This document shows, one piece after another, positions 56,346 to 64,000 of a stretch of DNA of 64,000 nt (its first letter is position 1; every line of letters starts with the position of its first letter). The notes beneath the pieces are model-generated. The model did not search any database. It had not been told where the DNA came from and saw only the letters and a list, made by a program, of their open reading frames with translations. Source of the DNA: Diploptera punctata. Taxonomy: Eukaryota > Arthropoda > Insecta > Blattodea > Blaberidae. The translations under genes were made by a program, and so were the position numbers. Location: contig JASPKZ010003423.1 of assembly GCA_030220185.1 (NCBI GenBank), positions 186,001 through 250,000 on the forward strand. The letters are read 5' to 3'.

Positions 56346-56659
56346 TACATTATTTTACGGTTAGCAAACCATCATGTTAATTTTGTTAATTATTTATTAC
56401 AGCATTATGAATTGTTAAGATTTTCTGGGCACGCAGACAAAAATCTCAAATTTGTTTACTAGTACATATAAATGCCTGATTAAACACAACTTTTTAAAAA
56501 TAATTTAAGTGATAACTTAAGAATAAAACGTTTCCGAAAGATCTAATCAAAGATGGGCTTAGGTAAATTGGTCCTGGTCTATTTCCGAACCTATGTAGTA
56601 AATTTGGTCCTCATTCTAGGCAAATTGGATCCTGGGTCCATTTGTTTCATTTGTTAAAT

Positions 56660-57027
56660 TGGAGAAACCAAATTTCTGATAGCAGTTGGACTACAGTGAA
56701 AATAAATCATGCATGACCATAAGTTATTACCAACGTATTGTACATTGTATAATTTGATACCAATTTAAATAATTTCTACCAATTTACTTTTCCATTACTT
56801 TATTAAAAATATTGATTAAATTAAAATAATTAATCGTCTAGGAAACATTGCCAATTTAAGGGTTAAAAACATGGCAGTCCTTATAGCAAATTTTATAATT
56901 TCGGGTTTAAAGATAAACCTCCATTTTTAAATCCGGATTTTGTTGATTTATGGAGGATACCTTCCTCGGTTTATTTTAATAGCACATACTGAGTTTCCAT
57001 GTGAAACATCGAACATCCCGATCGCCA
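56660..57027 (+). repeat. Repeat X, copy 3, left part
   Basis: AAATAAATCATGCATGACCATA, ACTTTTCCATTACTTTATTA, GCCAATTTAAGGG and CCTTCCTCGGTTTATTTTAA align with X1 and X2. Interrupted by a mariner-like element at about 57028. Confidence 0.6.
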
Positions 57028-57593
57028 GGTTATACAGGATTATTCAGAAAGAAGGAACAGACTTCAAACATTTATATTTTCCAAACTACAAAAATTATAA
57101 ACACAATTCCATCGCTACTGGAAAGAGAACATTTCAAATTTCACTAATTTATGCATTCAATATGAGCATCATGTGTTACATGACAAATATCAAAGCGGTG
57201 GCTTATTTCTTGCCACACACGAATCAGCTGGTCTCTAGTTATCAAATTCTCAGTTTCAACAAATCGAAGTCGCAGATTTTCAATAGTGTCAGGCATAGGG
57301 GGGATAAAAACACGGTCTTTTAAGTAACCCCACAGATAAAAATCACAAAGGGTTAGGTCGGGTGACCTGGGAGGCCATCGGTAATGAAGTTGATCTTCTG
57401 CTCCTCCTCTTCCAATCCAACGCCCTGTGGTGTTGCCATTTTAATACAAACAATCAACATGATAAGCAACAGCGCCAATGCGGCCGTGATCAGAACTTCA
57501 AACTTTACTTTTTGCGGGAACGTTGGAATTCTGTTTCTATTTTTGTAGTTTGGAAGAAATAAATGTTTGAAGTCTATTCCTTCTTATTAAATA
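57028..57593 (-). mobile_element. Tc1/mariner-superfamily relic inserted in repeat X
   Basis: Terminal inverted repeats: left CAGGATTATTCAGAAAGAAGG then ACTTCAAACATTTATATTTT; right, read inward, GGGCTATTTAATAAGAAGGA then the same ACTTCAAACATTTATTT. TA lies at each junction. About 570 bp, so an internally deleted copy (autonomous members are about 1.3 kb or more). Confidence 0.8.
57138..57405 (-). pseudogene. mariner-like transposase C-terminus
   Basis: The minus strand reads LHYRWPPRSPDLTLCDFYLW, the last catalytic-acid block of Tc1/mariner DDE transposases (SPDLxxxDxxLW). It continues GYLKDRVFIPPMPDTIENLR, ETENLITRDQLIRVWQEISH, RFDICHVTHDAHIE and stops. The frame is open over about 85 codons. 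The N-terminal DNA-binding part and first two catalytic acids are deleted. Confidence 0.82.
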
Positions 57594-57840
57594 GCCCTAC
57601 ATTTTCGTTTCATGTGAACTCCTGCATCTAATGGTCCAATTTTGCTGGTTAACGAAACTCTGCCTTACTTTTTTAAAGTACATGACAGGTTTGGTTTCGA
57701 TGAAACAACAGTTATTTATGATCATTTTCGGTGTCTACTGGATAGGATCGATAAAGGTCTGTAAAATTTAAAAAAATATTTTGTGAGAACCTCAATAGTT
57801 TCATTTTTTTGGAATTCACTAAGAAGTTTGTAAACCACTG
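57594..57840 (+). repeat. Repeat X, copy 3, right part
   Basis: ATTTTCGTTTCATGTGAACT, TTTGGTTTCGATGAAACAAC and GAGAACCTCAATAGTTTCAT align with X1 and X2 right ends. Confidence 0.6.
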
Positions 57841-58557
57841 GTATAAGATGTAAAAGCATCACGTAGGCCTACTGTTATAACAGCTAACTCCAACATAAAA
57901 TATCCGTAGAATACGTACTACTTTATCTGTAAGTTCTTCTTTAAAAGACATTGGTAACAATTCTTCGCAAAATAGAAAAAAAGTTGCCGGTGTAAAACTG
58001 TAGGATATTACATTATCTTATCTTGGAACAGCATTACGAAGGTGGTAACATTTAATTTGTTTAAATTGATAGAATAAACACGGAAAGTTATTTTAATGTT
58101 GTCCAATTTATTTAGTTAATTATGAACTAAACTCATACCGAGAGACGTTTATAAAAAGTAGTAATAATAAGAAAGGAAAATGTATGCGTGAAACAAGAAA
58201 AAGTCCTATTAAAATACACATGAATTACGTAGCCTAGTCAGAGTCACAAGTAGAACGTAACAAAGAAGATAATTAGGCCTACGCCAAGTTTCTCATCCAA
58301 TCTTTATAAAAGTAAATACGTCCATTTCTTTGGAATTTATTTATTCACCAAATATCTGACAAAATCATAGTTTTTATAAACATCTCAAGTTCTTCCCAAA
58401 TTTGCCAGTGATCATCACCATCATCACTGGCACCACAACTCTCCTCCTATATATACGAGTAAGCACTTAATATGCAAAAAGATGCATTCTGCAAATTATA
58501 GACATATATTCTATTTTCTCATTTGTTGTTTACTACAAAGAATTTACATTAGCATTC
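57841..58557. other. Unassigned spacer
   Basis: No feature recognised. Confidence 0.45.
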
Positions 58558-58568
58558 ATTGTCAAATA

Positions 58569-59040
58569 TTATTCTACCAGTTATATTATATGGGTGCGAA
58601 ACATGGACTCTTACTTTAAGGGAGGAAAGGAGATTACAAGTATTTGAGAATAAAGTTCTTAGAAAAAATTTTGGACCAAAGAGAGATGAACAGACAGGTG
58701 AATGGAGAAGACTACATAACAATGAACTACTTGGTCTTTATAGGAAGCCAGATATAATAAGAACAGTTAAGTCTCGTAGACTGCGATGGGCAGGACATGT
58801 TGCGCGTATGGGGAATGAAAGACGTGCATGGAAGCTTCTTGTAGAAAAGCCAGAAGGAAAACGCCCAGTTGGTAGACCAAGAATGAGGTGGGAGAATAAC
58901 ATTAACTATGATTTGAGGGAACTGGATTATACAGGGAATGATTGGAAAGCATTAGGTCTGGATAGGGATGTATGGAGAGCTTATGTCCGCGCGGCCATGA
59001 ACCTACGGGTTCGATAATGCCAGTGAGTAAGTAAGTATTA
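58569..59040 (+). pseudogene. LINE-A 3' end (A11), best preserved, with target duplication
   Basis: An uninterrupted frame of about 150 codons: LPVILYGCETWTLTLREE, RRLQVFENKVLRKNFGPKRD, GLYRKPDIIRTVKSRRLRW, AGHVARMGNERRAWKLL, KRPVGRPRMRWENNINYDL and DVWRAYVRAAMNLRVR, then a stop and the tail CCAGTGAGTAAGTAAGTA. Flanked by a perfect 11-bp duplication ATTGTCAAATA at 58558-58568 and 59041-59051. Severely 5'-truncated; there is no native start codon, and the frame begins in the target duplication. The open frame suggests recent insertion. Confidence 0.92.
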
Positions 59041-59194
59041 ATTGTCAAATAGAATGGTAAATAACTGCTCACACAGAGCCTATAAAAATATAATGATTTT
59101 TATAACCCAAGTTTTTTTATTATTGAAGGAGCGTGTATTATCTTTCTTCTTAATATTGCTCTTCTTATCAGAGCACTTACGCCGTACGTTGTTG

Positions 59195-59325
59195 GTAAAG
59201 CCAAAAATTTTGAAGCAGGAAGGCCGCGCGTTCAAGTCCCGATGGGGGTCAGTGTTCATGAACTATCCTAAACCTTTAAACGCTACCAGGGCCTTGGGGA
59301 AATGAGTAACATTTGTATGTTTTGG
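59195..59325 (+). mobile_element. SINE3, 5' part, split by HP1
   Basis: GAAGCAGGAAGGCCGCGCGTTC, AAGTCCCGATGGGGGTCAG and GCCTTGGGGAAATGAGTAAC match SINE3; it breaks at TATGTTTTGG and resumes at 59984 with TAAAGGCGGCTG. Confidence 0.75.
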
Positions 59326-59328
59326 TGA

Positions 59329-59980
59329 CTATTTAACTCATGCCCCAAATGGGAGTCGATGAGCAATCACGTTTCAATGGATTTTTTTGTACGACCAATC
59401 ACAGTCTCGTTTCACCTCTATTCTTATCGAATTTTGATTACCAAGATAAAGAAAGCTCCTCCTTTTTAATATTCTGAACACGCCAGAGCATTATTTTGCA
59501 GTAACAGACTCTCTAACAAATACGTTGAGTATAGCAAATAATGAACAGATTCCTTCGACCTATACATTTGGTAACTGTGTGTTCAATAATTGTGTTTTTT
59601 TTAAATACTGATTTTAGTGAGTTTTTTCCGAAAAAAAAAATGAATTAATAATCTACAATGTCGGTTATAATATACACTTTGATGTGTTTCTTTTTTTTTT
59701 CCCCCCACTAGGGTGCATTCTTACAATATTGCGATCATATTTCGCAATAAATAGTATGATCAAGTTGCAGTGATGAACAAATGAAACATAACCAAACATT
59801 TCTCATATGTTTTCAAACTTCGCCGTTTACATTAAATATATAAATATTTTAAAATAACTATATTTAAATAATGATTTGTGAGTAAACAGCTTAATTTTAT
59901 TCTTAAAATGGTCCTAACAAATGCCACTCTTGGTTTTCAAATCCTCTAGATAAATTATAAATCACTCGTGGCATTATTTA
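59329..59980 (-). mobile_element. HP1 repeat copy 6, inserted in SINE3
   Basis: Minus-strand copy, 652 bp, short-hairpin form. It starts CTATTTAACTCATGCCCCAA and ends GATAAATTATAAATCACTCG then TGGCATTATTTA. TGA (=TCA) on both sides at 59326-59328 and 59981-59983. The host SINE3 continues seamlessly across it. Confidence 0.87.
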
Positions 59981-59983
59981 TGA

Positions 59984-60112
59984 TAAAGGCGGCTGTCACA
60001 CAGTGGTGACAACCCGGCTGACATTTTTGTGCCGATCGCCAAGAAATATGGGAGGCTTAAATATTCTTTACATCAACGGCTTCTGAAGATCTGTAGTGGG
60101 ATCACTTTGCCA
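59984..60112 (+). mobile_element. SINE3, 3' part after HP1
   Basis: TAAAGGCGGCTGTCACACAG, ACAACCCGGCTGACATTTTT, GTGCCGATCGCC and CTGTAGTGGGATCACTTTGC are the SINE3 3' half. Confidence 0.8.
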
Positions 60113-60224
60113 TTTTATTCTGAATGTTACCTTTTAAACGAATTTTAAAGACTACATAATATTGTTATTTGTTGACGCTTTATTATCTAAGGCCATATCG
60201 CGATTAGAATCATAAAGTTGTTTC

Positions 60225-60596
60225 ATTTTGTTGTAGTGAAGCCGTGAGTTTCCTAGATAACCTGACTAATTAAAAAAACTCAACTCGCGTCCGATACGAG
60301 CCCGGATCGAGGGATGAGATGCGATGAAACCTCTTACATTGAAGATCTGTGAATAACGAGAACGCGCCATCACAAGGGCAGATGAAATGAAACGAAATTA
60401 TTGAAATGAGTGTGGAGATATGATGGAATCAATTTTGTGGCAGGGGAAAACGGGTAAACCCCGAGAAAACCTACCTAGACCCCGTTTTGTTCACCACGAA
60501 ACCCATATGGAGTCACCGAGACGCGAATGCGGGATCCCAAAGATGAGTGGCGAGCATCTAACTCCTTGCGCCATGGAGTCGCCTCTCTAATTTTAG

Positions 60597-60597
<1 letters not shown>
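60225..60597 (-). mobile_element. Candidate SINE6 (tRNA-like head)
   Basis: Minus strand: GGCGACTCCATGGCGCAAGG, GATGCTCGCCACTCATC and GGGATCCCGCATTCGCGTC (a B-box-like start), then CGGGGTTTACCCG and ATCATATCTCCACACTCATT. Single copy here, so the family status is inferred from the head and the style of the body. Confidence 0.45.
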
Positions 60598-60632
<35 letters not shown>

Positions 60633-60830
60633 ACAATACGTACATTTAAGATATTAAGTGTCTGTAAATAATAGTGAAATAATATATATATAAAAAGACA
60701 ATACATACATTTAAGATATTAAAGTGTCTGCAAATAATAGTGAAATAATATATATATATATATATATATATAGTCTATCTTAAATATCTTAATATCTTAA
60801 ATGCATGTATTATCTGTCCAACAGATCTGT
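60598..60830. repeat. TA microsatellites with ~105-bp tandem and inverted units
   Basis: AGACAATACGTACATTTAAGA...AATAGTGAAATAATATATAT occurs twice in tandem (about 60632-60690 and 60697-60760), separated by TA runs; the following ATCTTAATATCTTAAATGCA is an inverted partial copy. Confidence 0.8.
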
Positions 60831-61280
60831 GTCCCCGTAAGATATGCGAAATAAAGCCCACTTCCTTTTCTGCCTCTGCAAATCATTTCCCTCCTGCATT
60901 CCTATCTCTCTCTTGCACTCCAGTGTTGTCAACTCAATTCCAACCTTGCATTATTCAATATTTAAGAGCCGTGACACTCGGGGAAGTTTGGCAACATCCC
61001 TACTCGATGGCTGCTTTTTGACGTAGTGGGAGGAGCGTGCGGTGAAATGGTGTGAGTATAGACGTGTACTTTTGTAAGAACGATGTCAGCGCTATAGGGG
61101 CACAGATCCGTTGGTCCGAGTATAGTACCGCTACTGTATTTGTGATGTTTTATTTCGAAGTTTTCCAATTTAATTTTAATTATAGGCCTGCTATTAAATG
61201 ACGATTATGTTAAAGGAATTCTGATTGTAAAATGCCAACCCATCATTTGCTTTGAAGACTAACAAGGGAACTGTCAACCA

Positions 61281-61633
61281 TTGCATGACAAAACCTACCT
61301 TGAAATTTCTCCCAGAGAAACATTGTGATGTACTGTCGCTTTTAACTGCAATGCAGAGAAATCGTAGCTAGAATCCAACAATGGTAATCTATTGTGCGAA
61401 GCAGATAGACATCCTGCGTGAAACAGCAGAGTGGGGTGAGGCGTGGATGGTAGGATGTGAGGTATCCAGTCTACCAAGTCAGGAGTTGTATTACCTTCCT
61501 GTAAATTTAACGAGAGGTTTGGCGCTGGATTTTAGTGCCTTGCAGTTAAAAGCAGCAGACAATTTTTGAACACGGCCCTTGTACATCACGAAACTTCTCT
61601 GGGAGAAATTTCAAGGTAGGTTTCGGCATGCAA
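61281..61633. repeat. Inverted-repeat (foldback/MITE-like) element
   Basis: Left arm AACCTACCTTGAAATTTCTC-CCAGAGAA (about 61292-61318) is perfectly complementary to the right arm near 61595-61623, with further matches outward (TTGCATG / CATGCAA) and inward (GTGATGTAC / GTACATCAC; GCTTTTAACTGCAA / TTGCAGTTAAAAGC). Arms about 70-90 bp with gaps, loop about 190 bp. The short frames here encode FSALQLKA from both arms, a consequence of the palindrome. Confidence 0.85.
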
Positions 61634-61650
61634 CCCTTGTGAGGGGAAGA

Positions 61651-62004
61651 AAATAGAAGCAGGGACTTGCCGAACGAGTCTCAAATGCTATAGCGCTTGG
61701 TTATTATTTTTAAAAGATAATGAATGATGAAATAACTCGTAGTGTTAAAATTCAGACCCAGCATTTGTCTTGATAACTGAAGAAAACTTTAAAAAATAAT
61801 TGGATAATTAAAGGTCGCTCCGGAAATGAACTCGGAAACTCCCGAATACAGAACCTAAATAAACTGGAGCCTACATTACGGAGTCTCTGAACAAAATGCG
61901 TCGGTGTTTGATGACCAGCTTTGTACCGCGACGCTTGAGAGGGTCGTTAAATAAAACACTCTACTAAATACAAACGTGCCCAAAACCTATTCTAACGTTA
62001 TAAC
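61651..62004. other. Unassigned spacer
   Basis: No feature recognised. Confidence 0.45.
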
Positions 62005-62225
62005 ATAAAATTGTCTTCTTCTTCTTCCTCCTTCCTTCCAAGTATTACGCCAAGGCCTGTTACGATCCTATAGAAAATTTTCCCTCCAGCGTTTCATAGG
62101 ACGGCCCAGAGATCTTCGTCCTCTTGGTAGGCCTATATAATTATAAACAGCTTTGGGGATCCGATTTGAACTCATTCTTTCAAGATGGTGTTTCCAATTT
62201 AGTTGGTACTGTTTAATATTTCCAA
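62005..62225 (-). pseudogene. LINE-E type C-terminal tail
   Basis: Minus strand reads YQLNWKHHLERMSSNRIPKA, then LPRGRRSLGRPMKRWRENFL and RNRPWRN, ending in a GAAGAAGAAG tail. The WxxHLxRM...GRPxxRW block is clear and open. Confidence 0.72.
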
Positions 62226-62252
62226 AAGACATACAATTGTGATAAAGTAAAG

Positions 62253-62256
<4 letters not shown>

Positions 62257-62300
<44 letters not shown>
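62257..62300. repeat. (ATT)n microsatellite
   Basis: About 14 ATT units between a minus-strand and a plus-strand LINE tail. Confidence 0.94.
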
Positions 62301-62664
62301 AGTATATAAAACACTGGCTCTTCGAACTATTTTGTATGGTAGCGAAGTATGGACGTTGAAACAGAAGGATATACAGAGACTTAGACCTGCTGAAATGAGA
62401 TACCTTCGGAGGACTGCAGGATACACAATACTACATCACAAAGAAAATGAAGACATCTTAGAAGAATTACACACGGAACCTTTAGAAAACAAAATTTCTG
62501 ATTATAAGTCAAGATGGATGCAACATGTTAATCGAATGGAAGATCACAGAATACCCAAACAAATGTTAAGATATCAACCTGCAGGAAGAAGACCAGGACG
62601 TCCACTCAAAAGACTTTTGGATGGTGTTTCTCTTGAGGCCGAAACAGGTCAACAAATGGCCTAA
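62301..62664 (+). pseudogene. LINE-D type C-terminal tail
   Basis: Open frame of 110 codons from 62332: GSEVWTLKQKDIQRLRPAEM, RYLRRTAGYTILHHKENEDI, SRWMQHVNRMEDHRIPKQML and AGRRPGRPLKRLLDGVSLEA. It ends in an ATT-rich tail. No RT domain; 5'-truncated. Confidence 0.8.
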
Positions 62665-62965
62665 ATTCGTGAATGTACTATGATTATTATTATTATTAAT
62701 TATTATCATTATAACGAAGGAAAACAACTGTGGTTACATTCTCGGTACCGTACTCATACATAGGACAGATATTCGATAGGACTTGGATTCAAACCCGGTG
62801 GCAGCCAAACTTTTGAGTTTCCTTAATATAATTAGTGAACACTTGGTTGAATAATTATTCTAAGACCTGCTCGTACCTTTGTCGTATTATTTGAGTCCCA
62901 TACACTAGAGAACTAAGAACATGGACAAGAGGGGATTTAGTGTATGCTCTGTCATCTCTTCTAGG
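62665..62965. other. Unassigned spacer
   Basis: A B-box-like GGATTCAAACCCGG near 62783; otherwise nothing recognised. Confidence 0.4.
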
Positions 62966-63337
62966 AATACCACTTAAAATATCGGTATAATAGCGGAGAT
63001 GTGTAATAGATAAGCACCTTAGAGGACGATACCACTTAAAATATCGGTATAATAGCGGAGATGTGTAATAGATAAGCACCTTAGAGGACGATACCACTTA
63101 AAATATCGGTATAATAGCGGAGATGTGTAATAGATAAGCACCTTAGAGGACGATACCACTTAAAATATCGGTATAATAGCGGAGATGTGTAATAGATAAG
63201 CACCTTAGAGGACGATACCACTTAAAATATCGGTATAATAGCGGAGATGTGTAATAGATAAGCACCTTAGAGGACGATACCACTTAAAATATCGGTATAA
63301 TAGCGGAGATGTGTAATAGATAAGCACCTTAGAGGAC
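62966..63337. repeat. Tandem array, six 62-bp units
   Basis: Unit begins GATACCACTTAAAATATCGG and ends AAGCACCTTAGAGGAC; starts at 62966, 63028, 63090, 63152, 63214 and 63276. Units 2-6 are identical by eye; the first differs only at its first bases. 62 is not a multiple of three, so the minus-strand frames reading through it (62855-63097, 63205-63390) are artefacts. Confidence 0.96.
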
Positions 63338-63770
63338 GATTGTTCATAGGTGTCTTCTTGGGTGAAGGTTAGGGATGTGACAATATTCATTTTTTGACAT
63401 CATAAAAAATATGGTAGAGAAAATATTTTAGTGTTGATTTATTGTCGTTCTTATTAACACCTCTAACTCTTAATTATATTTTTTATTTCAGGTAAGAATA
63501 ACTTCTATGCAAAACACGGAATAAATATACCTGCAACAATATAACATGTAAGTTATTTGTCTAGTATCCTTTATTTATTCATATTCTTTGTTTAATTATT
63601 ACTCTTGAAGATCTGAGGAATATTTAGTTGAAATACTACGAAATGACGATTATGATGAAAAAATCCCTGCTAATGAAATTCCAAATCAGAATTTTTCGAA
63701 TGACTGAGGAAGGAAGATTGGTCGGTCCCGGGACTTGAACTTGGAGCGTCATAAAAACGAGGATTAAACG
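63338..63770. other. Unassigned spacer
   Basis: No feature recognised. Confidence 0.45.
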
Positions 63771-63898
63771 TTGCTGTCTGAGGGTCTGTTTCCCCAATAG
63801 AGGTAACTGTATTACGCCAGTTATCCCCATATATAATACATAGCTTAAACTGGCGTTATACAGTTACTTCTGTTGGTGAAACCTACCCTCAGAGCTAA
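63771..63898. repeat. Foldback palindrome, 52-bp arms
   Basis: Left arm 63771-63822 and right arm 63847-63898 are complementary at 41 of 52 positions without gaps; the inner AACTGTATTACGCCAGTT / AACTGGCGTTATACAGTT block has a single mismatch. Loop of 24 bp (ATCCCCATATATAATACATA...). Either a foldback MITE or an inverted duplication. Confidence 0.85.
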
Positions 63899-63964
63899 CT
63901 CGCTCGATATATTGTTATTTGTCATTGATTCATTTCTTGTGAATAATACAAATACATTTGGGAA

Positions 63965-64000
63965 TCCCACGCCATAGTCGAACAGTCTAAAGATTGGCAA
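63965..64000 (+). mobile_element. SINE2 head, cut by the window end
   Basis: TCCCACGCCATAGTCGAACAG matches the start of SINE2 at 37668. The rest lies outside the window. Confidence 0.6.

Noticed and set aside
58559..58568. Start of the LINE-A A11 frame as a true initiation codon
   Set aside because: The frame begins in the 11-bp target duplication of a 5'-truncated insertion.
62855..63390. Two minus-strand frames repeating YYTSPLLYRYFKWYRPLR-like segments
   Set aside because: They read through the 62-bp tandem units; unit length is not divisible by three, so the array is not coding.

Overview
The window is repeat-rich, AT-rich eukaryotic nuclear DNA from an insect, most likely a polyneopteran of the cockroach/termite kind. 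This rests on the metazoan mix of tRNA-derived SINEs, LINE 3' ends, hAT, Tigger and mariner relics, a Penelope-like element and Helitron-like DNA, plus two nuclear copies of mitochondrial DNA (cytb and nad1) that read only in the invertebrate mitochondrial code. The species is not proven by the sequence. I recognise no intact host protein-coding exon, no rRNA and no functional tRNA gene. Long open frames are either transposon relics or simple-repeat artefacts (AC, CT, AAT, ATC runs).

Layout. 1-5 kb: a SINE nested in another SINE with a 10-bp target duplication, a LINE relic, a cytb NUMT joined to microsatellites, and a Helitron-like element (TC...CTAG). 5-18 kb: LINE tails of several families, SINEs, an interrupted interspersed repeat (called X) and a TA-flanked inverted-repeat element. 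18-28 kb: a complete 562-bp non-autonomous hAT with 8-bp target duplication and a 951-bp Tigger/pogo relic. 28-31 kb: a Penelope-like element with a GIY-YIG domain, inside a hairpin-ended repeat (called HP1). 33-44 kb: a SINE/LINE junction, a LINE with reverse-transcriptase motifs split by a 166-bp nad1 NUMT, and a second X copy split by two LINEs. 45-53 kb: four HP1 copies, one abutting a LINE RNase H domain and one inside a LINE. 55-60 kb: a third X copy split by a mariner-like relic, the best preserved LINE-A tail, and HP1 inside a SINE. 60-64 kb: two large inverted repeats and six identical 62-bp tandem units.

Names SINE1-6, HP1, X and LINE-A to L are local labels for families defined here by comparing copies within the window; they are not database names. 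The main value of the window is its insertion chronology: several empty-site/filled-site comparisons can be read directly. The best candidate for something undescribed is HP1, a 0.42-0.74 kb family without conventional terminal inverted repeats, with one end folding into a long hairpin of variable length and the trinucleotide TCA flanking both ends of five of six copies.
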